Numbered from the stretch's first letter, positions 53,813-64,000 are shown. The stretch: 64,000 bases of DNA from an uncultured Pontibacter sp. (GCA_947499125.1 CANMMP010000006.1:178668-242667), one strand, 5' to 3'. Notes: a model not told the origin generated them from the letters alone. Translations and numbers: made by a program.

Positions 53813-54778
53813 TTACAACAGGTCAAGTATAAGTTTTTCTTCGGTTATGCCTTCTGCTTCGGCTTTAAAGTTGCGCACAATGCGGTGACGAAGTATAGGT
53901 AATGCCACTGCCTGCACGTCTTCAATATCAGGGCTATACTTGCCGTTAAGTATGGCATTGCACTTGGCGCCAACTATAAGGTGTTGTGATGCTCTTGGTC
54001 CTGCGCCCCATTCTAGGTAAATGTTGGCTTCCTGCGAGGCCATAGGTGAGCCAGGACGGGTTTTGTGTACTAACTGCACCGCATACTCCACTACATTGTC
54101 AACTACAGGCACGCGGCGCACCAGCTCCTGGAAAGCAAGTATGTCATCGGCATGCAATATCTTGTTCAGTTTTTGTATAGCTACGCCGGTCGTGTTCTTT
54201 ACGATCTGCAGTTCTGATTCGTAGCTCGGGTAGTCCAGCATAATGTTGAACATAAAACGGTCGAGCTGCGCTTCAGGCAAAGGGTAAGTACCTTCCTGTT
54301 CGATCGGGTTCTGGGTGGCCAGTACAAAAAACGGCTTGGGTAAAGAATAGCGTTGGCCGGCAACCGTAACGGCGTGTTCCTGCATCGCTTCCAGCAGGGC
54401 TGCCTGGGTTTTAGGCGGAGTCCGGTTTATTTCGTCGGCTAGTACAATGTTGGCAAACACCGGGCCGGTAACAAATTTAAAATTGCGGTCCTTGTCCAGT
54501 GTTTCGGCGCCAACTATATCCGATGGCATCAGGTCCGGGGTAAACTGTACTCTGCTGAACGACATATCGAGGGCAGATGCTATAGTTTGGATAAGCAGCG
54601 TTTTGGCAAGGCCGGGTACGCCAACCAGTAAACAGTGCCCCTGACAAAAAACCGCCGTTAACACTAATTTTACTACTTCGTCCTGGCCCACGATCACTTT
54701 CGATATTTCGTCGGTGAGATTGCGGTATGCCTGGTGTAGTGCGTCGGCTGCTTCTTTGTCAGAGGTGTACTGCTTCAT
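53813..54778 (-). CDS. MoxR-family AAA+ ATPase
   Basis: 321 residues. VGVPGLAKTLLIQTIASAL near 56 is Walker A, IVLADEINRTPPKTQAALLEAMQE near 111 is Walker B with the MoxR-type PPKTQAALLEAM signature, and FFVLATQNPIEQEGTYPLPEAQLDRF near 147 covers sensor 1 and the arginine finger. MoxR proteins are chaperone-like ATPases that usually work with VWA or DUF58 proteins. Neither is next to it here, but two parvulin chaperones are just upstream on the same strand (8-bp gap), which suggests joint transcription. Confidence 0.93.
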   Translation of the reverse strand: MKQYTSDKEAADALHQAYRNLTDEISKVIVGQDEVVKLVLTAVFCQGHCLLVGVPGLAKTLLIQTIASALDMSFSRVQFTPDLMPSDIVGAETLDKDRNFKFVTGPVFANIVLADEINRTPPKTQAALLEAMQEHAVTVAGQRYSLPKPFFVLATQNPIEQEGTYPLPEAQLDRFMFNIMLDYPSYESELQIVKNTTGVAIQKLNKILHADDILAFQELVRRVPVVDNVVEYAVQLVHKTRPGSPMASQEANIYLEWGAGPRASQHLIVGAKCNAILNGKYSPDIEDVQAVALPILRHRIVRNFKAEAEGITEEKLILDLL

Positions 54779-54785
54779 ATAGTTG

Positions 54786-56159
54786 CTATTGTGTGAGTTG
54801 TAGCGCTTTACAATCCTGGTACTCCGGGTCGATGTCTATAAATACTGTCCCGATGTTGTTCTTAAACCATTCATCTACGGCTTTACTCTTTTTCTCGTTG
54901 AGGGCAGCAGCAGCTATTTTCGGGTAGTCGTCTTTCAGGTTAGCCTGGTGCGGCAACGATTTGCCAACTACTTTCACAATGCGTACTGCTTCGCGTCCGT
55001 CAGCTGTACGGAAAGGTATAGGTTTCGATACTTCGCCAACTTCCATAGTGTCTATCACAAAGAAGATGTCCGGATCAACCTGGTCCATCGGGATGTAAGT
55101 AGAACCGCTGCGGCTGGTCATCATACCACCGTTATCTTTTGATGCAAAATCATCAGAATACTCTTTGGCTGCTTTCGCAAACGAAATGCTGTCGCTCACG
55201 ATCAGGGTACGTATGCTGTCGAGTTCGCTTAAAGCTTCTTCTATGTTTACAGTTGCTGTGGCAGGCTTTATCAGGATGTGGCGGGTGTTGAACTCCTGGC
55301 CTTTGCGCTCGATCAGCTGTATCAAATGGAAACCGAACTGCGACTCCACTACACCTGAAATGCCACCTGGCTCTAAACGCAGTGCGGCTGCTTCGTATTC
55401 CGGTACAAGTTCTTTCTTTTTAAAGAAACCCAGTTCGCCGCCATCAGCTGCAGAGCCCGGGTCCTGGGAGTATTGTTTGGCAAGTGTTGCAAAATCTTCG
55501 CCGGCAACTATACGCTTGCGAAGTTCTTCTAACAGGCTGCGTGCTTCTTGTTTCTGCTGCTTGCTAACCTCTGCATATCGTACTATCTGGCCAAGCTCCA
55601 CTTCGCTCGAAAAGTAAGGTAAGCTATCGGCTGGAATGCTTTTAAAGTATGATTCAACTTCTTTTGGAGTAACACGCACTTTGCCGGCGATCTCTTCCTG
55701 CATTTTCTGCATTACCAGCTGCTCGCGTATCGTTTTGCGCAATTCATCTTTTAACTGGCGGATGCTTTTGTTATAGTATTGCTCTAAACGCTCTACGCCG
55801 CCTACCTGCGCCGACAGGTAATCTACACGTCGGTTCAATTCGCCGGTCACGCGGTCTTCCTGCACGGTTACAGAGTCTATTTCGGCACGGGCCAGTAACA
55901 GCTTGTCCTGTACCAGTGTCTTAAATATCTCGCACTTCAGGGTTTCGCTCTGTTGCTGTTTTGTTTGCGCCAGGTACTGCAGGTAGCTGAATTCCAGGTC
56001 AGAGCGGAGCACGATCTGATTATCAATTTTAGCAATAATGCCATCTACGGGGTATTGTGCCGGGCCTTGGGCCGATGCCTGGAAAGCCGACATGATACTT
56101 ACCACCATGGCAGCTACCATGCAAAATACTTTTGATGTTGATCTAGGTTGGGTATACAT
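54786..56159 (-). CDS. SurA-like periplasmic peptidyl-prolyl isomerase
   Basis: 457 residues from the ATG at 56157-56159, with signal peptide MYTQPRSTSKVFCMVAAMVVSIMSAFQASA. The N-terminal SurA chaperone fold is about 35-170 (VDGIIAKIDNQIVLRSDLEFSYLQYL). Two parvulin domains follow, about 172-272 (ELGQIVRYAEV ... FGFHLIQLIERKG) and about 278-385 (TRHILIKPATATV ...). In the second the usual G-F-H-I-I end is altered, so it may be inactive. The family escorts outer-membrane proteins to the Bam machinery. It lies between moxR and the larger PPIase and is probably co-transcribed. Confidence 0.92.
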   Translation of the reverse strand: MYTQPRSTSKVFCMVAAMVVSIMSAFQASAQGPAQYPVDGIIAKIDNQIVLRSDLEFSYLQYLAQTKQQQSETLKCEIFKTLVQDKLLLARAEIDSVTVQEDRVTGELNRRVDYLSAQVGGVERLEQYYNKSIRQLKDELRKTIREQLVMQKMQEEIAGKVRVTPKEVESYFKSIPADSLPYFSSEVELGQIVRYAEVSKQQKQEARSLLEELRKRIVAGEDFATLAKQYSQDPGSAADGGELGFFKKKELVPEYEAAALRLEPGGISGVVESQFGFHLIQLIERKGQEFNTRHILIKPATATVNIEEALSELDSIRTLIVSDSISFAKAAKEYSDDFASKDNGGMMTSRSGSTYIPMDQVDPDIFFVIDTMEVGEVSKPIPFRTADGREAVRIVKVVGKSLPHQANLKDDYPKIAAAALNEKKSKAVDEWFKNNIGTVFIDIDPEYQDCKALQLTQ

Positions 56160-56294
56160 AATTGGTTGTTGGTCGCCGTGTTGCAAGGCGATTTACTTGC
56201 TGTGTTGTTAAGACCGGCGCTTTTACCGGCATTTATACTTTGCTGAACCCGGAATACAGGTATTGCAACCTGCAATCTCCAAAGATTTTTTTAG

Positions 56295-56330
56295 CAAAAA
56301 AAGCTCCACTATAAAAGTGCAGCTTTTTTT
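56295..56330 (-). terminator. Terminator after the 774-residue PPIase gene
   Basis: AAAAAAAGCT and AGCTTTTTTT with an inner CACT/AGTG stem form a long hairpin just past the stop on the minus strand. Confidence 0.75.
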
Positions 56331-56339
56331 GCAGCAGAT

Positions 56340-58664
56340 TTATTTCCTGATAAGCTTCTCTACCTCGGAGTTATTTACATTTACCGGGTATTTCTCGCGA
56401 AGCTCCTTTATCCATTGTTCTTCCAGGTAATTCTGGTAATCAGAGATAGCGATACCGCGCACTTCGTTCAGTTTTTTATAACCCGGAGGCAATACATCTT
56501 TTATAATTACCAGGTATTCGCGGCCATTTAATTGTGTAGTATAGGTGCCTTTTTCCCACTGCACCGCATCCACAGCTTTATGCTCACCTTTCTGGAATTT
56601 CTTTTCAGAGATCTGTACGGCCAGCGGGTTGCCTGTATTCAGGTTATCGGCCAGCGTGCTCAGGTCTGATGAGTATAACGTAAATGTTACCCTGCGATTG
56701 CGTTTGCGATTAGCTTCTGTGTTATCAGTTGCTGCCTGCTTTGTTTTGCCAAGGGCGTTTACCTGTAGTTTTTCGGCTGCTACACCTTCCTGCTGCAAAT
56801 AAGTGGCCACAGCCTGTGCGCGTTGTTGGGCCAGTGTTTTCGAAGCGGCATCCTCGCGTGCATCGGCATGGCCGTTTATGTCGAGGGTAGTGGTTGGCAT
56901 TTCCTTTAAGAGTTCAGCCATTTCGTTCAGCTGGGCGATGCCATCTCTTGTAAGGGTTGCTTTTCCGTTCTCGAACAGCACATTAGGTATGCGGGCATTA
57001 CGGATAGCATAACGGCGTTTTTCCAATTGCTCTTTAGCAGACTGCAGGAGCTCTTTGTTTGCAGCGCTGATCACGATCGCGTCGGCGCGCTCATCCCATT
57101 TATACTTCTCTTTATTCGCCTCAAAGTATGTTCTCAGGCCAACTGTATCTTCTACCGCCTTCGACCATACTTTCTCATCCATCATCTGGAAAAGCAGGAT
57201 GCCATCGTGGTACTCGCGTACCAGCATGCGATAATCCGGGTGTTTGTTCTCGAGGTTGGCGCGCTCATAATCAAGCAGGCTGTTGTTTACATAGTTCTCA
57301 TACAACAGGTTAAGGGCATGCTGCGCAGAACCTGAGTTGCGGGGCTGCTGCTTTTCCTTTACATAAGTATAAAATTCGCCAACAGTATATGGTTTGCCTT
57401 GTATGGTAAACAGTGTTGTTTTTAAGGTTTTGTCAGTTTCGTTGTAGGTCCAGGTGCCTTTCAGTAACTCATCCGATGCTTTGGAAAGTGCTAAGGTCTT
57501 GGCCTCCTGGTTTTCGGTGAAGTTGTTCTCCTGGCGTATGCGCTTCAGGAAAACGGTTTTGTTCAGCTCAGAGCGGGAGTCTTTGGCTACACGGTTGCGC
57601 AGGTTCTGCTCCATCTCCTCGAAGCCTGGTAAGCCACGTTTTTCAAGCAGCTTTATTATATGCCAGCCATAAGGCGTAAGTACCGGCTTTGCTACATCAC
57701 CTTCTTGTTTCAGGGCAAAAGCAGCTTCCTCAAAACTCGGGATCATACGGCCTGTACCAAACCATGGCAATTGTCCGCCATTGTTTGTGGTGTTATCGTC
57801 TTCCGAAAATTCTTCTACCAGCTTGTTCCAGTCTTCGTTGCGCTGTACGCGGCGGAAAATGGCATCGACACGTTGTTTGGCTGCCAGAGAGTCGGCTTTT
57901 GGCATGCCCGGCGTTGCTCTTACCATAATGTGCGCTACCTTCACTTCGCCACGGGCAGCACGCTTATCGTGTACTTTTATCAGGTGGTAGCCAAAGCGTG
58001 TACGCACCGGCATCGCTAATTGGCCCGGCTGTGTGTTGTAAGCAGCGTTCTCGAAGGGGTAAACCATTTGCATGGCCGTAAAATAACCCAGGTTGCCGCC
58101 ATTATCTGCTGCCGATGGGTCCTGCGAGTTCTCGCGTGCCAGCTTGGCGAAATCTTCGCCGGCTTCAGCACGTTTGCGCAGCTCTAAAATGCGGTTGTAT
58201 GTTTCCAGGGTGTCCTGCGGCGAGGCATCCGGAGCCAGGTTAAGCAATATATGCGATGCGTTTACCTCCTGCTTCGAGCGCTCGTAAGCTTCGCGCACCA
58301 GTTTGTCTGTCACGCTGTTCTCGGTAAGGTAGGGCAGGGCCAGTTGTTCTTTATAGCCTTCCAGTTCCCGCTTAAAAGCTGTAGTCGTATCCAGGCCACG
58401 GCTCTGGGCTTCCAGCACTTTCAGCTTAAAATTAGTGTAGAGGTTCAGGTATTCCTGTACGCTTTGCTCGGTGTAGGCATCGTCGTTGCCGCCGTTGTTC
58501 TTTTCGTAAACGTACTTAAACTCGGTTGTGGAAACAGGCTGGTTGCCAAGCGTGGCGATAGCAGGCTCTTTTGTGCTGTTCTTGTTTGATGCGGTGCATC
58601 CGGCCAGCGCCAAAGCGGCTACCGCAACAAGTAGGTGGTTGCTGCGCATAAGTTGTTTTAACAA
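56340..58664 (-). CDS. Lipoprotein peptidyl-prolyl isomerase with inserted OmpA-like domain
   Basis: 774 residues. Lipoprotein signal with Cys 23 (ALALAGC). A SurA-like N-terminal region covers about 33-130. Parvulin domain 1 is about 134-232 (ASHILLNLAP ... YGHLIKV-type end GYHLIKVHDK) and parvulin domain 2 about 241-342 (AHIMVRATPG ... GWHIIKLLEK). A helical middle follows. Residues 553-665 form an OmpA-like domain (VLFENGKATLTRDGIAQLNEM, then DINGHADAREDAA and ANRKRNRRVTF), and the chain then returns to the usual PPIase tail (LVIIKDVLPPGYKKLNEVRG). OmpA-like domains bind peptidoglycan, so this chaperone may be tethered to the cell wall. It is the first gene of the PPIase-PPIase-MoxR group. 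Confidence 0.9.
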   Translation of the reverse strand: MLKQLMRSNHLLVAVAALALAGCTASNKNSTKEPAIATLGNQPVSTTEFKYVYEKNNGGNDDAYTEQSVQEYLNLYTNFKLKVLEAQSRGLDTTTAFKRELEGYKEQLALPYLTENSVTDKLVREAYERSKQEVNASHILLNLAPDASPQDTLETYNRILELRKRAEAGEDFAKLARENSQDPSAADNGGNLGYFTAMQMVYPFENAAYNTQPGQLAMPVRTRFGYHLIKVHDKRAARGEVKVAHIMVRATPGMPKADSLAAKQRVDAIFRRVQRNEDWNKLVEEFSEDDNTTNNGGQLPWFGTGRMIPSFEEAAFALKQEGDVAKPVLTPYGWHIIKLLEKRGLPGFEEMEQNLRNRVAKDSRSELNKTVFLKRIRQENNFTENQEAKTLALSKASDELLKGTWTYNETDKTLKTTLFTIQGKPYTVGEFYTYVKEKQQPRNSGSAQHALNLLYENYVNNSLLDYERANLENKHPDYRMLVREYHDGILLFQMMDEKVWSKAVEDTVGLRTYFEANKEKYKWDERADAIVISAANKELLQSAKEQLEKRRYAIRNARIPNVLFENGKATLTRDGIAQLNEMAELLKEMPTTTLDINGHADAREDAASKTLAQQRAQAVATYLQQEGVAAEKLQVNALGKTKQAATDNTEANRKRNRRVTFTLYSSDLSTLADNLNTGNPLAVQISEKKFQKGEHKAVDAVQWEKGTYTTQLNGREYLVIIKDVLPPGYKKLNEVRGIAISDYQNYLEEQWIKELREKYPVNVNNSEVEKLIRK

Positions 58665-58808
58665 AACTCGATTCGCTGATTAATGTCAGGTTATGCAATT
58701 TTAGTTATTTTTTCTGACAGATAAGCCAAAAAACATAACTATAATCCTATTGCAATACTTTTTGTTCCGGATAACGGATAAAGCTCCGTTAAAGTGTGTA
58801 TTCGCGTA

Positions 58809-59219
58809 CTATTTAATCTTTTTGTAGAGCAGAACGGCGTTGGTGCCTTCTTTAGTAGTAAACTCTACTTTATCCATAATACGCCTTACCAGGGCAATGC
58901 CTACACCGCCTTTTTTGCCTACGCGCACATGCTCCAGTATGTCTGGCTCTTTGTAATCGCTGCTTTTAAAGGCGATGCCGTTATCTTTTATCTCGAACTG
59001 AACGGCATTGTTAGGTTCAGTAACGGTCAGGTAAATGTACTTGCTTGGGTCTTCGTTATTTGCGTGGATGATGAGGTTCGCACATATCTCATCCACAGCC
59101 AATACGATCTGGTTCATCAGGACATCTGAAAGCGCAAGCGTCTCCAGATATTCCGTAACGAAACTCCGTATTGACTTAAGGTTATTTTTAGTACAGCTTA
59201 CCCGGATGGAATTATTCAT
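58809..59219 (-). CDS. RsbW/SpoIIAB-like HATPase kinase (anti-sigma type)
   Basis: The 136-residue GHKL-fold kinase. N-box VDEICANLIIHAN near 43, G1 box IKDNGIAF near 76 and G2 box GGVGIALVRRIMD near 103. In partner-switching systems it phosphorylates the STAS antagonist on a serine and otherwise holds another protein inactive. It overlaps the STAS gene by 8 bp and is the third gene of the operon. No sigma factor is encoded next to it, so its client is unknown; in Bacteroidota, non-sigma clients are possible. Confidence 0.9.
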   Translation of the reverse strand: MNNSIRVSCTKNNLKSIRSFVTEYLETLALSDVLMNQIVLAVDEICANLIIHANNEDPSKYIYLTVTEPNNAVQFEIKDNGIAFKSSDYKEPDILEHVRVGKKGGVGIALVRRIMDKVEFTTKEGTNAVLLYKKIK

Positions 59220-59550
59220 CAGCTATGGTAATGGCTTCCTCGTAGTTTGATACGATTGTCATTAATAGGTCCAGGCCAAGTATCTCGAATACATTGCGGA
59301 CTTTATCCTGCATGTTAAAAAAGATAAGCTTTATCTGTGCGTCTTCGAAGCGCTGCAGATGAGAAATAAATACTCCCAGGCCGGCAGACGAGATATAGTT
59401 CAGGTTACGGCAGTCTACAAGTATCTTTTTATACTTCATTATTTCCGGGTCCGAAAGTTCTTCGTCCAGAACTACAGATGAGCTTGCGTCGAGTTCACCA
59501 TCAAGGGTCATGATGATGGTTGAGTCTTTAATGTCTTGTGTTATTTTCAT
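59212..59550 (-). CDS. STAS-domain anti-sigma factor antagonist
   Basis: 112 residues: a single STAS domain. The phosphorylation site is Ser 55 in NLNYISSAGLGVF, the position of the regulatory serine in SpoIIAA and RsbV. MTLDGELDASSSVVLDEEL is the N-terminal strand-helix. When dephosphorylated it would bind the HATPase kinase at 58809. It begins 3 bp after the phosphatase stop, so the three genes form a tight operon. Confidence 0.92.
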   Translation of the reverse strand: MKITQDIKDSTIIMTLDGELDASSSVVLDEELSDPEIMKYKKILVDCRNLNYISSAGLGVFISHLQRFEDAQIKLIFFNMQDKVRNVFEILGLDLLMTIVSNYEEAITIADE

Positions 59551-59553
59551 CGG

Positions 59554-61761
59554 CTACTTTACGTTATTGTCCGGCTTTTGTTGAATTGGTTTAAACTTAA
59601 TAACGAGCAACGTTTGATCGTCATATAGGTTGTCGGTTGATGTGAAATCTTCCAGGTCGTTGATGATGGCGCACTTAATGTCCTCGGCTTCCAGGTGATA
59701 GGTCTGGGTGAGCATATACTTTAGCCTGTCCTCGCCATATTCATCATTGGTAGGGCTGCGGGCTTCTACTATACCATCCGTATAGATCACCATTACATCG
59801 CCCGGGTTATAGTCGTAGTACATTTCCCGCACGTGGTTGTTATAGCTCTTATCGCGCACAATGCCAAGGCCCAGGCCATCTGTCTGGAAGTAGAAAACAT
59901 CTTCCATCATGGCGTTATAGTATAACGTATGGCAATGGCCGGCGCGGGCAAATACAAAGCCCTGCATGCGGTAATCTATAATATACAGCGAAGAGGTTAT
60001 AAAAGATGTTTTCTCGAGGCAGCGGCTAAGTGCGCTGTTAGCCTGCTTCATAAAATCGCTTGGCGGCATATCCTGCTGCATCAACCCATGGAAAATACCT
60101 TTCATCTGGGCCATATGGAACGCTGCCGAAATACCTTTGCCCGATACGTCGCCTATAATAATGGCAATCCTCGATTCGCTGAGCTGCAGGAAGTCGTAAA
60201 AGTCGCCTCCCACTTCTTTAGCTGCTTTGGAGTGTGTGGCTATCTCGAACCAGCTATCGCTCGGGAAAGTTTTAGGCACCAGGCTTTCCTGTACCTGCGT
60301 CGCAATTTTAAGCTCTTCTTTGTAACGTTCGTTCTGTAACGATTCAGCTGCCAGGCGTAGGTTATCGAGGGTAAGCACCGTCTGGCTGGTAAAAGTGCGT
60401 AACACGTTTATAGTTTCCCTGTCGAAGCCCTGTTCAATATCGCGGAGCAGGTATAAGGTACCAAACATACGCTGCTTCGACTTTATAGGTAATATAATGA
60501 GCGACTTCCACGGAAGGGCCAGGTCACGGAAACCGGTGTTACGGTCGAGGTTATTGTTGATGTAGTCTATCTGCTGTATGTTATAGGCCATCAGCAGGTG
60601 GCGGATACGCTCTATCTTTTCTGCATTAATATTAAGCAGGTGTGAGATGTGTATATTATTGTTTCCGCGCGATGTCTCGAACCAGGCAGAGCTGGCATCC
60701 GAAGCTTTTATAGTGCTTTCGAAGAGCAGGTCGTAAACCTGTGCCTCGCTCTGGCCTTGCTGTATCGACTGGCTCAGGCGCTGGAAATTAAGCAGGTCAT
60801 CACTCTTTTGCTCGAACACACTGGAGGTAGGCAAACTGAACAACGATACCAGGAAGGCGGCCAAGGTATAGCAGCCCACAAATAGCATACTCATCGTCAG
60901 GAACGCTACATCAGAGTAATCTATAATCAGAGCAGGGCTATCGGCAAACTCCTGGAAAAACTTCGTGAAAATGTAACAGCTGACCAGTATAGCACCCAGC
61001 AATACCAGCGAGCGGCTCTTTTTATTGAACGACAGGTAAGCTACCCACTTCAGGTTAGTACACAAAAACAGCACATACAGCCCCATGAGTATAAACAGCG
61101 GCAGGAATATGTAGTTTGTGTAATTAAAATTGAGCAGGGTGAGCACCAGTGTACTGAAAAGCAGTATCTCGAACCACTCCCAGGCTACCTGCAGGAAACG
61201 GTTCTTGTGATAAAGCAATAACTGACGCCAGATGTAAAAGGCCTTTGCCAGGAAAAATACAAGCAAACCAAAGTTTACCTGGTACACCAGGTGCAGTAAC
61301 AACGGCGACTGCAGGCGGGCATAGCCGGTAGAGATGCGGTATGCAAAGTATAAAGCAATGCTGAGGTAAGCCGCAATGGCCGCCTTCGAGAACAGATTCC
61401 AGAGATAGCTGCTGAAGTCGATGCCTTTGAGGCTATTGGCACTTAACCGCTGAAAAATAAATACTGAAACTATAAAAACTATGATCAGCAGGTTGTTGAG
61501 GTAGGGGAGTGCCAGTTTAACGGAGCCCGGTTGCCGCGCACTTTCTGCCATAAGCAGCACATTGCCCAAAAGCAGTGCCCAGCTAACTATAGCAGCAGTA
61601 ACCAACAAAGATTTTACGTTAGTTTTGTATAGCATAAAACGGAAAACCGTGCTAAGTACCGGCAGCGACTGTTTATACTCCTGAGTGGAGTTTAATTTAT
61701 TGAAAGGTAAGAAAAAATTTCGCTCTTTAAACAAAGTGCTTTTATCAGCTAAGAAAAACAC
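59554..61761 (-). CDS. Membrane PP2C (SpoIIE-type) phosphatase with GAF domain
   Basis: 735 residues. Seven or eight TM helices occupy about 52-310 (for example LLVTAAIVSWALLLGNVLLM and LLIIVFIVSVFIFQRL). A GAF-like region follows, about 330-475 (RGNNNIHISHLLN, LPWKSLIILPIKSKQRMFGTLYLL). The C-terminal PP2C/SpoIIE phosphatase begins near 500 with KEVGGDFYDFLQLSESRIAIIIGDVSGKG, the metal-binding aspartates, and ends with VMIYTDGIVEARSP and DDQTLLVIKF. It would dephosphorylate the STAS protein encoded 3 bp downstream in response to a membrane or cytoplasmic signal, switching the module on. The signal is unknown. Confidence 0.92.
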   Translation of the reverse strand: MFFLADKSTLFKERNFFLPFNKLNSTQEYKQSLPVLSTVFRFMLYKTNVKSLLVTAAIVSWALLLGNVLLMAESARQPGSVKLALPYLNNLLIIVFIVSVFIFQRLSANSLKGIDFSSYLWNLFSKAAIAAYLSIALYFAYRISTGYARLQSPLLLHLVYQVNFGLLVFFLAKAFYIWRQLLLYHKNRFLQVAWEWFEILLFSTLVLTLLNFNYTNYIFLPLFILMGLYVLFLCTNLKWVAYLSFNKKSRSLVLLGAILVSCYIFTKFFQEFADSPALIIDYSDVAFLTMSMLFVGCYTLAAFLVSLFSLPTSSVFEQKSDDLLNFQRLSQSIQQGQSEAQVYDLLFESTIKASDASSAWFETSRGNNNIHISHLLNINAEKIERIRHLLMAYNIQQIDYINNNLDRNTGFRDLALPWKSLIILPIKSKQRMFGTLYLLRDIEQGFDRETINVLRTFTSQTVLTLDNLRLAAESLQNERYKEELKIATQVQESLVPKTFPSDSWFEIATHSKAAKEVGGDFYDFLQLSESRIAIIIGDVSGKGISAAFHMAQMKGIFHGLMQQDMPPSDFMKQANSALSRCLEKTSFITSSLYIIDYRMQGFVFARAGHCHTLYYNAMMEDVFYFQTDGLGLGIVRDKSYNNHVREMYYDYNPGDVMVIYTDGIVEARSPTNDEYGEDRLKYMLTQTYHLEAEDIKCAIINDLEDFTSTDNLYDDQTLLVIKFKPIQQKPDNNVK

Positions 61762-61781
61762 GTTGTATAACGTATAAGCTA

Positions 61782-61827
61782 TATAGTTGGTTGGCTTTAT
61801 TTTATACTATAAGGCCAACCAACTATA
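61782..61827. terminator. Long hairpin between guaB and the partner-switching operon
   Basis: TATAGTTGGTTGGC (61782-61795) and GCCAACCAACTATA (61814-61827) form a 14-bp perfect stem with an 18-nt loop, 16 bp past the guaB stop. There is no strong T run on the minus strand, so it may be a weak terminator or another palindromic repeat. Confidence 0.55.
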
Positions 61828-61842
61828 AAAGAGCAGTTTAGT

Positions 61843-63333
<1,491 letters not shown>

Positions 63334-63555
63334 TTATTTGCCGCATAAAATTACGAAAAAATACTTAGATTATTTACAATAACTGCGTTTTTTAAAATTT
63401 AGAAGTATAAAAGTAAATAAAATCAGAAAGTTTAGAGCATCTGAGGTTACTAAACGTACAGCTTGGCTTTTATACTTGCTGGTGAAAATACGCAGCAAGG
63501 GCACATGCTAAAGCCGGAAGAATATGAAACAGCCTCTAAGTATAAAATCCTGATT

Positions 63556-63873
63556 TTAGTAAGTGCGCATGGCAGGGTCTATTTCGGTGGCCCAGGCATG
63601 TATGCCTCCCTTCAGGTTAAGCAGGTTATCGAAACCGAAGCGCTGATTCAGGTAATTTATAGCCTGCGCACTCCTGAACCCATGATGGCAGATCACCACA
63701 ACGGGTACATCGCGCCGGATGCGGACTGTTTGTTTGGGGAGTTCCTGTAAAGGTATAAGCTCGCCGCCCAGGTTACAGATCTCAAACTCCGAAGGCTCCC
63801 GCACATCAAGTAACTGCATGTGCTGGCCACTCGATAAGCGTTGCTTTAATTCAGTTGCCGTTATCTCATCCAT
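63556..63873 (-). CDS. Rhodanese-like domain protein
   Basis: 105 residues from the ATG at 63871-63873. ITATELKQRLSSGQHMQLLDVREPSEFEICNLGGELIPLQEL is the single-domain rhodanese start, and VVVICHHGFRSAQAINYL holds the active-site loop with cysteine in CHHGFRS, followed by LLNLKGGIHAWATEIDP. The family carries persulfide sulfur; the H-H-G-F-R-S loop is near the GlpE/PspE type. It has no signal peptide, so it is cytoplasmic. It is a single gene near the right edge. Confidence 0.9.
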   Translation of the reverse strand: MDEITATELKQRLSSGQHMQLLDVREPSEFEICNLGGELIPLQELPKQTVRIRRDVPVVVICHHGFRSAQAINYLNQRFGFDNLLNLKGGIHAWATEIDPAMRTY

Positions 63874-64000
63874 AAACAAAGTATAAGTTATAGTTGTAGC
63901 GCTTAGTTGGGTATTTGGTTTCGATTTACAAACTTAGCAACCAAATGTGGAAGCTGCCCGGTGTAGCCTCTTAAACTTAAGTATGGGAAGTATAAATTTT

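Overview
The window is a bacterial chromosome segment from the phylum Bacteroidota. It most resembles the Cytophagales family Hymenobacteraceae (Pontibacter-like). That placement is an inference from several features: the long SecA without a C-terminal zinc motif, Bacteroidota-type promoters (TTG, 19-20 bp, TAnnTTTG), the M56/BlaI pair, DUF2490, DUF4097-type and DUF3108 proteins, Ppx/GppA limited to its first domain, a GAF/SpoIIE phosphatase with STAS and HATPase partners, and mostly weak Shine-Dalgarno sequences. No rRNA, tRNA, prophage, insertion sequence, CRISPR array or plasmid function was found. It looks like an ordinary housekeeping region interrupted by repeat-rich spacers.

Layout. 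1-505: 5' part of an Ldh-family dehydrogenase. 695-6620: a large TPR protein, rlmF, a GIY-YIG nuclease and fumC. 6621-7506: a gene-free, repeat-filled spacer. 7507-14406: a membrane protein, a CHASE/PAS histidine kinase, radA and a thioredoxin-like lipid- or periplasm-facing protein. 14586-17322: Ppx/GppA, an AT-rich unknown and an rRNA-type methyltransferase, all on the minus strand. 17431-36921: a mostly plus-strand run with dapF, a GNAT, secA, deoC plus a SPOR lipoprotein, an M20 peptidase, DUF2490, Hsp20, HtrA, an ALDH7, an ECF sigma/anti-sigma/adhesin-like operon, RidA, a membrane MutS homologue and two small proteins. 37047-39680: the ribosomal operon rplM-rpsI-rpsB-tsf (minus). 39945-42687: a BlaI-type repressor and M56 sensor-protease pair with three operator copies. 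42830-45926: a lipoprotein, a MacB-like permease and a quinone oxidoreductase. 46242-51120: an RluA-type synthase, a PhoR/PhoB-like two-component pair, a DUF3108 protein and recA. 51522-58664: a GNAT, an SDR, a small unknown, MoxR and two parvulin chaperones, one carrying an OmpA-like domain. 58809-61761: a partner-switching module (PP2C phosphatase, STAS antagonist, HATPase kinase). 61843-63873: guaB and a rhodanese.

Functional themes. Envelope biogenesis and envelope stress are well represented: SecA, HtrA, Hsp20, two SurA-like PPIases, the ECF sigma operon, the M56/BlaI system and the SPOR lipoprotein. Signalling is dense: an orphan CHASE/PAS kinase, a PhoR/PhoB pair and the partner switch.

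The most unusual material lies outside the genes. Nearly every larger spacer holds perfect or near-perfect short palindromes from at least eight sequence families. In several families the arms change in compensating pairs while the core or loop stays the same. Two spacers share a roughly 100-bp element bounded by 28-bp inverted arms. Separately, the heptamer AASTATA (AACTATA or AAGTATA, both strands) is very frequent in coding and non-coding DNA, and a truncated form, AACTATG, often contains the start codon. All functional calls are made by reading the sequence; no database search was run.
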